Assembly: GCA_902363675.1 (NCBI GenBank)
Contig: CABJAV010000024.1
Coordinates: 605 to 42,823 of the forward strand
Length of the DNA stretch: 42,219 nt
Direction: 5' to 3'
Source: Lachnospiraceae bacterium
Lineage (GTDB): Bacteria > Bacillota > Clostridia > Lachnospirales > Lachnospiraceae
The translations under genes were made by a program, and so were the position numbers. Below the pieces are notes generated by a model. The model was given only the letters and a program-made list of their open reading frames with translations, did not search any database and was not told where the DNA came from. Below are positions 1 through 8,769 of this stretch, piece after piece (the stretch's first letter is position 1; each line of letters starts with the position of its first letter).

Positions 1-588
1 AAAAACAATCCTAAATGGATACGTCAACCAAAGCAGGTACAAATTAGTGAGGATAAAGTTGTAATTCTTACAGAAAGGGGTACCGACTTATGGGCACGCA
101 CTTATTATGGTTTTCAAAATGATAATGCTCCAGTATTTCAAGTTGAAACAACGGACAAGTACTTTTCTTTTATTGTTAAAACAGAATTCGAGAGTACCTG
201 TCGTTTTGACCAGTGTGGTGTGGCTATGTATTTAAATAGTGATAATTGGTTTAAGGCATCTATAGAATATGAGAATGAAAAAATACAGCGATTGGGAAGC
301 GTTGTAACCAATCATGGATATTCTGACTGGGCAACAACAGACATATCCTCTGATATTAAAAGTATGTGGTATCGTTTTTCACGAAGGGACAGTGACTACT
401 GTATTGAATGCAGTGAGGATGGCATAAATTTCAGACAAATGCGTATTTTCCATATGTGGGAAGGTGCAGAAAAAATTACTTATGGAATATATGCATGCAG
501 CCCGACAGAAGGCTCATATAAGGCAACATTTTCAAATATGCAGATTACGGAATGTAAATGGGAATCAGATGCAGACTGGCGTGATTGA
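1..588 (+). CDS. DUF1349-like protein, C-terminal part (5' end outside the window)
   Basis: The frame is open from base 1 to the TGA at 586-588, about 195 residues, so the start lies upstream. The sequence is a beta-rich, aromatic-rich domain with runs such as GVAMYLNSDNWFKASIEYE and a late YGIYACSP segment. This fits the DUF1349 / concanavalin-like 'regulation of enolase' family, cytoplasmic proteins of about 190-200 residues with no settled function; nearly the whole family length is present. No signal peptide or membrane segment is seen. A strong hairpin terminator follows 74 bases downstream. The family call is from memory of the pattern, without a search. Confidence 0.7.
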   Translation, partial: KNNPKWIRQPKQVQISEDKVVILTERGTDLWARTYYGFQNDNAPVFQVETTDKYFSFIVKTEFESTCRFDQCGVAMYLNSDNWFKASIEYENEKIQRLGSVVTNHGYSDWATTDISSDIKSMWYRFSRRDSDYCIECSEDGINFRQMRIFHMWEGAEKITYGIYACSPTEGSYKATFSNMQITECKWESDADWRD

Positions 589-661
589 TGATATGATTTC
601 TAAAGATAAATCTCATATGAGAATCATTATCAGTTAAATTGAATAATAAATATAAGCCAAA

Positions 662-700
662 AATAATCCCCGAAAAATTTTAGAATTTTTGGGGATTATT
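662..700 (+). terminator. Intrinsic terminator after the DUF1349-like gene
   Basis: The arms AATAATCCCC and GGGGATTATT are perfect complements, and the inner AAAATT/AATTTT pairing extends the stem. The right arm runs into TTTAA. It lies between the DUF1349-like gene and the opposite-strand DUF6061-like remnant, so it could serve both strands. Confidence 0.8.
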
Positions 701-705
701 TAACA

Positions 706-942
706 TTATAAATAAAGAGTGTCATCTGCATCTACCCATATTTGCATCGTTCCATCAAGATATAATTTTGCATATTCAAGTGGTTCATCAATGGCAAGTG
801 CGTTTAATGAACAGACTGATCCGGGTGTGGGTTATAAATCCTTCTCAGCTTCCCAACAGTCAATACGGAGCATATAGCCAGCACTGGTATACACATCAAT
901 GCTGTTGCGTTGTGGATTGTATTCTGCAAATATTGTTCTCAT
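706..942 (-). pseudogene. DUF6061-like small protein, copy A, broken by an internal stop
   Basis: Read on the minus strand from the ATG at 942, it begins MRTIFAEYNPQRNSIDVYT, runs to WEAEKDL, and meets a TAA. The same frame then continues with a recognisable second half containing ALAIDEPLEYAKLYLDG, ending at a TAA at 706-708. Copy B (7010-7249) has sense codons at the first stop. The intact protein would be about 78 residues, a size and pattern consistent with the small DUF6061 family of Lachnospiraceae, function unknown. It heads repeat unit A, whose upstream block (943-1165) is shared with copies B and D. Confidence 0.6.
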
Positions 943-1165
943 CGTAACTTATCTCTTCTTATTGTTGAATCAATTATTCGTTATAAAAAGTCAGAAGCAT
1001 TTCAATCAGTTCACCATGTCGTTTTCATTTTATGTTATATTGTTTTATAGGATTATCTTTCCCTTGTTTTTGCTCTTATCAGAGTTCGTAAATACTCATG
1101 GGACAATATAATACAAGGGAAACAATAAGGGAAAGCTCACCTGCGATAAACTTAGTGTTTTCAAG
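943..1165 (-). repeat. Dispersed repeat block, copy A (upstream region of the DUF6061-like ORF)
   Basis: The block shares CATTTCAATCAGTTCACCAT, a GTTATAnTnTTTTAT run, and an inverted arm pair with copies B and D. The arm CTTTCCCTTG is at 1057-1066, CAAGGGAAA at 1114-1122, and a direct repeat AAGGGAAAG at 1127-1135. The two AAGGGAAA elements start 12 bases apart in all three full copies. It could be a promoter/operator region for the small ORF or a mobile-element end. Confidence 0.65.
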
Positions 1166-1321
1166 GGCTTGAGAGATATTTGATAATAAAATATAACAAT
1201 TATTAAATCCCTTGGAATATATGAAATCTCAATTCAAGTTTGCACAATTCTTGAACTCAACACAAACTGCCATCAGTGTTGTTCCGTTGCTTGTTCTTTG
1301 CTGGTATCATAGAACCATCAA
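1166..1321. other. Intergenic stretch between repeat A and the DUF6040-like remnant
   Basis: This stretch is AT-rich. Its first part still resembles the outer part of repeat copy B (a TTTGATAATnAAATATAACA motif occurs in both). No ORF, terminator or promoter is supported here. Confidence 0.4.
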
Positions 1322-1348
1322 ATGAAGGAGGCAACAAGCCATGAGTAG
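1322..1348 (+). repeat. 27-nt element shared with 36941-36967 (ribosome site plus start of a lost gene)
   Basis: The sequence contains GGCAACAAGCCATGAGTAG and matches 36941-36967 at 26 of 27 positions. It reads as a ribosome site (GAAGGAGG) followed by ATG AGT AG. Both copies sit exactly where a gene remnant begins. I infer that they are the preserved translation start of the same mobile-element gene whose body was deleted differently in each place. Confidence 0.5.
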
Positions 1349-2049
1349 GGGAATGTCAAGATAAAATACGATGCTTAACACAACAACGGGATTATGCCCG
1401 GACACATCAGAAAATCGTAGAGATACCGGTAGAAAAGCCGGTACTCTATGAAAAATGTGAAGCCTGTGACCGGACAGCCTATCAGAATGAAAAAGCGAAA
1501 TACGAAACACAAAAAGAGCGACTTGCAGGACAGTATAACGCAAAAACGGTAATGTTCCAAACAACCCTGTTCCTTCTTGCATGGTATTCGCTGACAACCA
1601 CTCTTTTTCAGGCAGTACAGTCAGATGTGTTTCTTTCCGATTGTAAATCATTCTTCCATGATGCAGCGTCATTCATACAAACTTTTATCGGTTGGACGAT
1701 TGATGCCGGGCAATCTGTGGCACAGATCAGTACAAAAATTCCAAATGCGATTATAGCCGGAATGGGATATTGGTTATTACCGATATTGATTGTAGGAATA
1801 TGTGTGGCAGGAACCGGTATTCTGGTGATACTGACAGAAATAAAGGTTATAGGATTATATAAGAAAAACTGTTGGGATGTTATTACCCTACTGATGATAC
1901 TGACAAGTGCTGCTGTCATCATTTATTTTGGAGAAGCAATTAAAAAAGCACTGTCAGTAAATCTTCTATTGCTTTTCCTACTTTTGCAAGGAGTATATGT
2001 TGGAATTAGATGTTATTTGGAATCATGGCTTGAGAAAAGAAGATATTAA
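1345..2049 (+). pseudogene. DUF6040-like conjugative-element membrane protein, N-terminus missing
   Basis: The frame is open from 1345 to the TAA at 2047-2049, but the first ATG inside it is only at 1552, after well-conserved-looking codons. Those encode QQRDYARTHQKIVEIPVEKP, then a Cys-rich YEKCEACDRTAYQ and a coil-like stretch. Four or so hydrophobic segments follow. I recall this layout (coiled N-terminus, CxxC, membrane C-terminus) from DUF6040-family proteins of Lachnospiraceae conjugative elements. The natural start appears lost by deletion next to the 27-nt element at 1322. A protein from ATG 1552 (165 residues, membrane part only) remains possible. Confidence 0.55.
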
Positions 2050-2130
2050 GTACCCTTATGTGTGAAGTTTTTCTTAAATTCTCGTTCATTCACACACTAT
2101 TCTCATACTGTTGCTATTCAATAATCCCGA

Positions 2131-2159
2131 TTGAGAAAACCTCTCTGATACAGTATAAT
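2131..2159 (+). promoter_or_regulatory. Sigma-A-type promoter of the BceRS-like operon
   Basis: The -35 TTGAGA (2131-2136), a 17-base spacer and the -10 TATAAT (2154-2159) lie just upstream of a GGGAGG ribosome site at 2169-2174 and the ATG at 2182. The geometry is near ideal, so basal expression is expected. Confidence 0.8.
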
Positions 2160-2181
2160 AAAGTGTCAGGGAGGTATCTCT

Positions 2182-2850
2182 ATGAAGGAAAAAATACTAA
2201 TCATTGAAGATGATTTTACGATACAAACACAACTTAAAACTCTTTTATCCGGGAATGGATATGAGGTATTTGCAGTTACGGATTTTTCCCGAACAATAGA
2301 GCAGTTAAAAGAAGCTGCGCCACATCTGGTTATTCTGGATATAAAACTTCCGGGTAATAACGGTTTTGAAATATGCTCGGGGATTCGCACCTTTTCAGAT
2401 ATTCCGATTGTATTTGTAACAAGCAGCAATACAGATATGGACGAACTGAACAGCATTATGCTGGGTGGAGATGCGTTTATCACAAAGCCTTATAATCCCG
2501 CTATTCTTCTTGCTAAAATTGCTGCATTGTTAAAGAAAGCCTACCGTTCCCCTCAAACAGAAATTTATATGTGGAGAGAAGCTACCCTGCATTTGGAGAG
2601 TAGCATGATAGAGTACAAAGGAAAGAAAGCAGAATTGACAAAGAATGAATTGAAAATCCTCTACTACCTTTTTAAGAACGCCGGAAAAATCTGTTCCAGA
2701 AATGATATTGTGGATTTTCTTTGGGACAATCAGCTTTATGTTGATGATAACGCCCTAAGTGTCAATATTACCCGTATTCGCGACAAACTGGCAGCAATCG
2801 GACTTGTAGATTTCATTAAAACAAAACACAGGCAGGGATATACATTATGA
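2182..2850 (+). CDS. BceR-like OmpR-family response regulator
   Basis: This 222-residue protein has an N-terminal receiver domain (about 1-118), with the acidic pair at D10-D11 and the probable phospho-acceptor D53 in LVILDIKLPG. The switch lysine lies in FITKPYNP. A C-terminal winged-helix DNA-binding domain (about 130-222) contains LTKNELKILYYLFKNAG. It should be phosphorylated by the kinase encoded next (ATGs overlap by four bases) and activate the ABC genes at 3972. Length and neighbours match BceR/VncR-type regulators of antimicrobial peptide detoxification modules. The exact inducer cannot be read from sequence. Confidence 0.92.
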   Translation: MKEKILIIEDDFTIQTQLKTLLSGNGYEVFAVTDFSRTIEQLKEAAPHLVILDIKLPGNNGFEICSGIRTFSDIPIVFVTSSNTDMDELNSIMLGGDAFITKPYNPAILLAKIAALLKKAYRSPQTEIYMWREATLHLESSMIEYKGKKAELTKNELKILYYLFKNAGKICSRNDIVDFLWDNQLYVDDNALSVNITRIRDKLAAIGLVDFIKTKHRQGYTL

Positions 2851-3860
2851 GTGGAAAACAATATTTTAAAAATCAACTCCCCGTTATTTTAATCAATCTG
2901 CTGGGTATGCTTGCCCTTGCTTTGTTCCTGATTGCAAGCGATAATCCTATCCAAACAGTCCTGTTTATTCTTGCAGTCTGGTCGATTGTCCTTGTTTTAT
3001 CTTTGCTGGCATTTTATTTCTCACGAAAAAAATATCTGAATAAATTGCTCAATATGACGGAGCAATTAGAAGAACGATATTTATTGCCGGAAATCATGCA
3101 AGTGCCGGAAAGGGCTGATGAACAGGTTTTTTACCAGATTATGAAAATGGCTGAAAAATCTATGTTGGAACGGATTGGCGAAGTACAGAGGGAACGCAGG
3201 GAATATAAAGAATACATTGAACAATGGATACACGAAGTAAAAACACCAATTACAGCCATGAAGCTGCTGTGTGAGAATAACCGTTCTCCCTTTTCCAGAG
3301 AGGTATTGGCAGAGTTAGAGAATATCAATCAATATACAGAACAGGCGCTTTACTATGCCAGAAGTGAACACACTGAAAAAGACTATTCTGTCCGTGAAGT
3401 CAATTTATGCGATGTTGTGCATAGTGCAATCGCAGATAATAAGTATCTTTTGTGTCAAAGCAATATGTCAATTCAGATAGACGATATAGAAACAAAAGTT
3501 TACACCGATGAAAAATGGGTGCGGTTCATCTTAAATCAGATTATCGGTAATGCAATCAAATACCATGCAGAGCAGCCTATTTTGCACTTTGGGGCGACAA
3601 AAACGAATGACAAGATTGTGCTATCTATCAGCGATAATGGGATAGGTATTCCTAAAAGTGATTTACCCCGTATTTTTGAAAAAGGATTTACAGGTCAGAA
3701 TGGGCGAACCGGGAAAAATTCTACTGGAATTGGCTTATATCTTTGCAAGCGTCTATGTGATAAACTGGGAATAGGACTTACTGCTTATTCCGAAAACAGA
3801 GGAACAACGATTTCACTTATCTTTCAAATGAATGATTTTATTATCGGAGTGCAGGGCTGA
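2847..3860 (+). CDS. BceS-like intramembrane-sensing histidine kinase
   Basis: The protein has 337 residues. Two N-terminal membrane helices (about 11-30 and 36-57) are separated by only a few residues, so there is no extracellular sensor domain, as expected for BceS-type kinases that sense flux through their partner transporter. The dimerisation/phosphorylation site is H129 in EQWIHEVKTPIT. The ATPase domain shows NQIIGNAIKY (N box), SDNGIGIP (G1) and TGIGLYLCKRL (G2). Its start overlaps the regulator's stop (ATGA). Family-typical length and intact motifs argue for a working enzyme. Confidence 0.93.
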   Translation: MSGKQYFKNQLPVILINLLGMLALALFLIASDNPIQTVLFILAVWSIVLVLSLLAFYFSRKKYLNKLLNMTEQLEERYLLPEIMQVPERADEQVFYQIMKMAEKSMLERIGEVQRERREYKEYIEQWIHEVKTPITAMKLLCENNRSPFSREVLAELENINQYTEQALYYARSEHTEKDYSVREVNLCDVVHSAIADNKYLLCQSNMSIQIDDIETKVYTDEKWVRFILNQIIGNAIKYHAEQPILHFGATKTNDKIVLSISDNGIGIPKSDLPRIFEKGFTGQNGRTGKNSTGIGLYLCKRLCDKLGIGLTAYSENRGTTISLIFQMNDFIIGVQG

Positions 3861-3872
3861 TAGGTTCTGCAC

Positions 3873-3928
3873 TTCTTACATTTTTGTAAGAACTGTGTAA
3901 GAAAACTTGATACAAAAAATGATATACT
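3873..3928 (+). promoter_or_regulatory. Probable BceR box and extended -10 promoter of the ABC transporter genes
   Basis: A perfect inverted repeat, TTCTTACA at 3873-3880 and TGTAAGAA at 3885-3892 around TTTT, is followed by a further TGTAAGAA half-site at 3896-3903. An extended -10, TGATATACT (TATACT at 3923-3928), follows without a good -35. This is the arrangement expected for a promoter that needs an OmpR-type activator, most simply the regulator at 2182. Confidence 0.65.
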
Positions 3929-3971
3929 CCATTTACAATATGGGTATGGAACAGTTAAGGAGGTTTATCCG

Positions 3972-4739
3972 ATGAATACAATTTTGAAGCTGGAGCATAT
4001 CCAGAAATATTATGGCAATGAGGGGAATATTACCAAAGCCATTAAAGATATTAGTTTTTCTGTGGAAGCCGGAGAATTTCTCGGAATTATGGGTGCGTCC
4101 GGTTCTGGAAAGACAACGCTGCTAAACTGTATTTCTACGATTGATACCGTAAGTGCAGGGCATATTTTTTTAGATGGAACAGATATAACGGAAATCAAAC
4201 CAAAATCCCTTGCCCGTTTTCGCAGAGAGAATTTAGGTTTTGTATTTCAAGACTTCAATTTGCTGGATACATTGACAATTTCAGAAAACATTGCACTGGC
4301 ATTAGCAATCAATAAAGTCCCTGCTGGGAGTGTAGAACCCCACATTTTGGATATAGCCGGAAAGCTGAATATCAGCGATATTCTAAACAAATATCCTTAT
4401 CAGGTATCGGGCGGTCAAAAACAGCGTTGTGCCTGTGCAAGAGCAATTATCAACAATCCGAAACTCTTATTGGCAGATGAGCCAACAGGAGCATTAGACA
4501 GCCATTCCTCACAAATGCTGCTGTCTACCATTCAAAGTATCAATGAACAGCTTAAGGCGACAATTCTTATGGTAACTCATGACGCTTTTACCGCCAGCTA
4601 TGCCAACCGTATTCTTTTTTTGAAAGACGGAGAAATCTTTATGGAACTGCGCAAGGGCAACGACAGCAGAAGTGCTTTTTTTGATAAAATTCTGAATGTC
4701 CTTACCATGATCGGAGGGGGACAGAGCCATGTATGCTAA
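3972..4739 (+). CDS. BceA-like ABC transporter ATPase
   Basis: This 255-residue ATPase has Walker A GASGSGKTT, Q-loop VFQDFNLLDTL, signature VSGGQKQR, Walker B LLLADEPTGALD and the H-loop in VTHD. It belongs to the MacB/LolD/BceA group that pairs with FtsX-fold permeases and uses ATP to release antimicrobial peptides from lipid targets or the membrane. A good ribosome site (AAGGAGG) precedes the ATG. The stop overlaps the permease start by 11 bases, implying coupled translation. Confidence 0.93.
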   Translation: MNTILKLEHIQKYYGNEGNITKAIKDISFSVEAGEFLGIMGASGSGKTTLLNCISTIDTVSAGHIFLDGTDITEIKPKSLARFRRENLGFVFQDFNLLDTLTISENIALALAINKVPAGSVEPHILDIAGKLNISDILNKYPYQVSGGQKQRCACARAIINNPKLLLADEPTGALDSHSSQMLLSTIQSINEQLKATILMVTHDAFTASYANRILFLKDGEIFMELRKGNDSRSAFFDKILNVLTMIGGGQSHVC

Positions 4740-6936
4740 ACTTATTTTCAGAAATGCAAAACGGTCTGTAAAAGACTATCTGGTCTACATTGTCACAATG
4801 ACAATCTGTGTTACCTTGTTTTATGCGTTCTTGTCTATTTCCAGTAGTTATTATAGCCCGGATATAGGCAGCGAGTATGATTTTACGCTGTTAAGTGACG
4901 GAATGAAAATTGCAATCTGCATGATAACATTGCTGTTGTTATTTTTGATACGGTTCGTCAATCATTATATGCTAAGACGGAAGCAAAAAGAGTTTGCTGT
5001 CCAGTCCATTATGGGAATGGAACAAAAAACCATTGGCAGGATTTTCTTTGCAGAAACACTGATTATGGGTATGTTTTCCATTTTGATTGGTATTTTTTGC
5101 GGTGTATTTTGCTCTCAATTCATTACCGCAATGCTCCTTACTGCTTATGGAAAGCCTTATGAAATCTCATGGACATTATTCCCGGATACCGTTTTGTTGA
5201 CAGTGGTATTTTTTGTGGCAAGTTTTTTTGTGGTAGGAATTTTCAATACCCGTACCATTCAGAAAACAAAAATTATTGATATGCTTTCCGCAGAGAAAGA
5301 GAACGAACCAGAGCTAAAAAAGAGCCGCTTCATTTCTGTTGTAGTAGTCCTCTTTGAAGTATTTACCGTATGGGGATTGATTACAGGAATACAAAAGGTC
5401 TGGTTTTATTATGACACCCGCTTTGCGTTTCCGGTGCAGCTTATGTTTTGGGGAAATATTCTTTTTCCGCTGCTTACTTTGCTGTGGTCGATATTTTGCA
5501 TAATCAGAAAGAAAAAAAGAGAATGTTTCATTGCTGGTTTGCTGATATGTTCTGTATTGAACGCTTTTACAGCAGCCAGTGTTGCAGCATTAACAAATAA
5601 ATATTATCTGTCTTTAGGTGGCGGAACGCTCAATCAATATCTACTTTTTGTCTTGATTGACTTACTTTTCTTCATTTGTGCCTTCATTTATCTTACCAGT
5701 GGTTTGATTGTAGCATGGAAAGAAAAATCGCCGGAACACCGATACCATGAGGAAGCACTTTTCTTTTTCGGGCAGATTACCTCAAAGCTGAATACGACCA
5801 GCAAGACTATGGCAGTCATTTGTATCACTTTGGTATTAGCAATTTTCATGTTTGTTGCAGCCCCTATTTTGATGGGCTGGTCGTCTGGCTATTTGGATAT
5901 ACGCTCTATGTATGATGTACAGGTATATTCAAAATACAATGATGTTTATGAAGAAGAAAATCTGCCACAGGACAGTTATGAAATCATTACTGATTTTCTG
6001 ACAGAACATAAAATAGATACAGACTATGATTGCACTTTCAATCTATATCTGCCAGAGAAAGACGATTTTCACAACAGACAGAAATATGATTTTCCGATTG
6101 TGGCAATTTCTTTAAGTGATTATAACACCATACGGGAAATGTTGGGTTATGAGCAGATTATTCTGGGAAAAGATGAATTTACAACACAATGGAAAACAAT
6201 CGCCACCGAGGAAGAACGGGATAGCTTTTTGAAAGAGCATACCAGCATTATGACGGACGCAGGAGAATTGACTCTTTCCGGGCAGTCCTATTATGAGGAA
6301 GCAATCGGAGAAACAGCATACAATTCCTATACAGATATACTCTATGTACTTCCAGACAGTATTTGTGAAAAGTTGTTGCCCGTAATAAAAAACCGCTATA
6401 TCACAACAGAAGAAAACATCTCCTATGAAAATGCAAGGGAACTGGAAAAACTTTTTGCAGAGGAATACCCAGAGCAAGCAGAAAACGGTGTTATGTATGG
6501 AATACGGTTCAGCACATTACAGAGGAATAGTACAATAGCAAATAATTTCGTTTTACGGGCTGCAATGATTTATGGTGCTGTTGTATTGATGATTATATGT
6601 CTTACCGTACTTTCCTTGCAACAACTCTTAGACGCAGGACAATATAAATATCGCTTCTCTGTACTCCGAAAATTGGGGATGGAAGAAAAGCATATCGGAA
6701 AACTGATTTTGCAACAATTAAGTGTTTGGTTTGGGCTTCCAATTATCACAGCAATCATTGTAGCTGCTATTGTAATAGCTTACTTTATCCAAACCATATC
6801 AGCAGAAATTTCAGCCTATATCGGGTTTGGTGCATTGATGTTACAAATAGGGGCAACAATGGGGATTTTGGTAATTTTATTGATTTGTTACTTCATAAGT
6901 ACATGGATTATTTTTAGGCGTTCTGTTAATCCATAG
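4729..6936 (+). CDS. BceB-like ABC transporter permease (FtsX fold)
   Basis: At 735 residues it has about ten membrane helices: one near the N-terminus, a group between about 55 and 330, a central pair around 355-385, and three at the C-terminus. The large polar extracytoplasmic region between roughly 395 and 600 is the hallmark of BceB-type permeases and is where peptide and kinase interaction is thought to occur. The size is slightly above the 620-670 usual for the family. It completes a regulator-kinase-ATPase-permease module, which suggests resistance to a bacteriocin- or bacitracin-like peptide. The substrate is not predictable. Confidence 0.9.
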   Translation: MYAKLIFRNAKRSVKDYLVYIVTMTICVTLFYAFLSISSSYYSPDIGSEYDFTLLSDGMKIAICMITLLLLFLIRFVNHYMLRRKQKEFAVQSIMGMEQKTIGRIFFAETLIMGMFSILIGIFCGVFCSQFITAMLLTAYGKPYEISWTLFPDTVLLTVVFFVASFFVVGIFNTRTIQKTKIIDMLSAEKENEPELKKSRFISVVVVLFEVFTVWGLITGIQKVWFYYDTRFAFPVQLMFWGNILFPLLTLLWSIFCIIRKKKRECFIAGLLICSVLNAFTAASVAALTNKYYLSLGGGTLNQYLLFVLIDLLFFICAFIYLTSGLIVAWKEKSPEHRYHEEALFFFGQITSKLNTTSKTMAVICITLVLAIFMFVAAPILMGWSSGYLDIRSMYDVQVYSKYNDVYEEENLPQDSYEIITDFLTEHKIDTDYDCTFNLYLPEKDDFHNRQKYDFPIVAISLSDYNTIREMLGYEQIILGKDEFTTQWKTIATEEERDSFLKEHTSIMTDAGELTLSGQSYYEEAIGETAYNSYTDILYVLPDSICEKLLPVIKNRYITTEENISYENARELEKLFAEEYPEQAENGVMYGIRFSTLQRNSTIANNFVLRAAMIYGAVVLMIICLTVLSLQQLLDAGQYKYRFSVLRKLGMEEKHIGKLILQQLSVWFGLPIITAIIVAAIVIAYFIQTISAEISAYIGFGALMLQIGATMGILVILLICYFISTWIIFRRSVNP

Positions 6937-6973
6937 AAAATATGTAATTATTGCATTTCGCACATTTTTAAAG

Positions 6974-7004
6974 AGGGATAGCACTCTTAATGAACACTAT
7001 CCCT
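6974..7004 (+). terminator. Terminator-like hairpin after the BceB-like gene
   Basis: The arms AGGGATAG (6974-6981) and CTATCCCT (6997-7004) pair perfectly, but the downstream T-run is short (TTCACTT). It is the only candidate end for the Bce-like operon. Confidence 0.5.
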
Positions 7005-7009
7005 TTCAC

Positions 7010-7249
7010 TTAATAAAGTTCTAATGAATCTTCTGCATCCACCTACATTTGTAAATTTCCCTCAAGATATAATCTTGCATATTCCAAAGGCTCATCCACA
7101 GCCAATGAAGTAAGTGCGCATTCTGATCCATATGTGGTTTTTAAATCTTTTTCAGCTTTCCAGCAATCAATGCGAAGCATATATCCAACATTTGTGTAAA
7201 CATCAATACTATCGTGATTTATGTTGTATTCTGCATAAATTGTTCTCAT
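7010..7249 (-). pseudogene. DUF6061-like small protein, copy B, probably shortened by a stop
   Basis: On the minus strand, the ATG at 7247-7249 opens MRTIYAEYNINHDSIDVYT, continues through WKAEKDLKTTYGSECALTSL and DEPLEYARLYLEG, and reaches a TAG after NLQM (at 7043). Copy A has TGG at that codon, and reading through the TAG gives VDAEDSLELY to a second stop at 7010. So copy B lost about ten C-terminal residues by one base change. The 68-residue product could still be made. Function unknown; DUF6061 assignment is by pattern memory. Confidence 0.6.
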
Positions 7250-7520
7250 CGTATCTTATCTCCATTTTCTTTTGATAATCAGTTATAGAGTTAAATATCG
7301 AAAACATTTCAATCAGTTCACCATGTCGTTATTGTTATATGTTATACTATGTTATGAAATTTTCTTTCCCTTAATTTTTCCCATATTAAGGTTCATGAAA
7401 GCTAATGGGAGAATGTAACACAAGGGAAAGAGTAAGGGAAAGCTCACTTGCTACAAACTTAGTATTTTCAAGGGTTTGCGAAGAATTTGATAATCAAATA
7501 TAACAGTTATTAAATTTCCT
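7250..7520 (-). repeat. Dispersed repeat block, copy B
   Basis: This is the same block as at 943-1165 and 17314-17490: CATTTCAATCAGTTCACCAT, then CTTTCCCTT at 7374-7382, and AAGGGAAAG at 7422-7430 and 7434-7442 (starts 12 apart). The match to copy A continues past the AAGGGAAA pair through AGCTCAC and the TTTTCAAGGG stretch. Confidence 0.65.
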
Positions 7521-7608
7521 AAAATAAGTGAAATATCAACTGGAATTTGCAGGAGTATGCTACATGTATGACTGTTGAAGATGCGATTAATTATTTGATG
7601 TTAAGCAT

Positions 7609-8051
7609 GCTACAGTGAGTGAGCATATTTCCAATATTCTTTCTTCAGGAGAATTAGATGGGCTAATTCTGTGTTAAAGCAATATGTGATTCAAGGTTAT
7701 GCTATTAATGGAAAACGATTGCAAGCTTTTGAAAGAACTGTTGGTATTCAAACAAAGATGCTTGTGTGCACATTGGAGGTTGAAGAGTCAGAAATTTTAA
7801 AGGCTGTTAGTTCGTATACAGATGCATTAATACTTTTGGACCAATATGATCATCAATCTCTTAAAAAAACTGTGGGAAACAGACCTATATATAAAATAAC
7901 ATATGAGGAATGTAAAAAAATGCAGGTCTTTCAGGATGCCTTAAAGCAATATGCCAGACGCAAAGATAAAAATTTGAGGACACTTATGAAATATTCATCC
8001 ATGTTTCATGTTGAAAAGATATTAAGACCATATTTGGAGGTATTACTTTAG
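7609..8051 (+). pseudogene. RhuM-family protein remnant, deleted and frameshifted
   Basis: An N-terminal piece (7609-7659) reads ATVSEHISNILSSGELD, a typical RhuM motif. It joins out of frame to a second piece from about 7656, reading RWANSVLKQYVIQGYAINGK and continuing to 8051. Full RhuM proteins are about 330 residues. Here the internal section between the two motifs is reduced by a deletion, and the 5' end and much of the C-terminal half are missing. RhuM-like proteins are common accessory genes of uncertain role on genomic islands. A 126-residue ORF from GTG 7671 exists but is unlikely to be functional. Confidence 0.65.
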
Positions 8052-8106
8052 ATGATAACAACAGCAAGGCAAATATCTTATAACGATAACGAAAGGACTA
8101 TAATTC

Positions 8107-8769
8107 ATGAGCAGAATACTTTTGTTGGAAGATGACACAATGATTGCTTCGGGGATTCTGTATGCACTTGAGACAGAAGGGTATGAAACAAATCATGCCA
8201 CAGGTATAAAAGATGCCAGAAGTTTAATTGAACATTATAATTTTGATCTGGCAATTATAGATATGCAGCTTCCGGATGGAACTGGATTTGATGTAAGTGA
8301 GATATTCCAAAATACTGCTACATCTGTGATTTTCCTGACAGTTGTGGATGATGAAAATACAATTGTGAGGGCATTTGATGAAGGAGCAGAGGATTATATT
8401 GTAAAGCCTTTCAGAATCAGAGAACTTTTGGCGAGAGTCCGGCGCATTTTATCTGCCAATATCAAAAATGGAGAGAAGGACAACATAATCTATATGGGGC
8501 ATGCAGCCATCCATACAGATGAGGCAAAGGTTTATGTGAATGATAAAAGCATAGAACTTACAGCATTGGAATATCGGTTACTGCTTATTTTTGCGAGTAA
8601 TAAAGGAATCCTTTTGACAAGGCAGCAGATTCTTGACAAAATATGGGACGCAGACGGCAACTTTGTTGAGGATAATACACTTACCGTTTATGTGAAACGG
8701 CTGCGGGAGAAACTTGGAGAGGCAATACACATTGAGACTGTGAGAGGAATGGGATATCGTGTGGATTAA
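8107..8769 (+). CDS. OmpR-family response regulator of the second ABC module
   Basis: The protein has 220 residues. The receiver domain (about 1-115) has D9-D10, the probable phospho-acceptor D52 in LAIIDMQLPDG and the lysine in YIVKPF. A winged-helix domain (about 125-220) contains LTALEYRLLLIFASNKG and ends in VRGMGYRVD. The kinase reading frame begins 11 bases before this gene's stop, so the two are co-translated. It probably regulates the ABC genes at 9708 through the TTGTCACA repeats upstream of them. Confidence 0.92.
   Translation: MSRILLLEDDTMIASGILYALETEGYETNHATGIKDARSLIEHYNFDLAIIDMQLPDGTGFDVSEIFQNTATSVIFLTVVDDENTIVRAFDEGAEDYIVKPFRIRELLARVRRILSANIKNGEKDNIIYMGHAAIHTDEAKVYVNDKSIELTALEYRLLLIFASNKGILLTRQQILDKIWDADGNFVEDNTLTVYVKRLREKLGEAIHIETVRGMGYRVD

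Noticed and set aside
899..1111. Plus-strand 70-codon hydrophobic frame
   Set aside because: It lies in the dispersed repeat block antisense to the DUF6061-like remnant; its hydrophobicity comes from T-rich DNA and it has no counterpart in copies B and D.
7671..8051. Treating the 126-codon RhuM-like frame as an intact gene
   Set aside because: The adjacent out-of-frame piece with the RhuM N-terminal motif and the missing middle show that it is a remnant.
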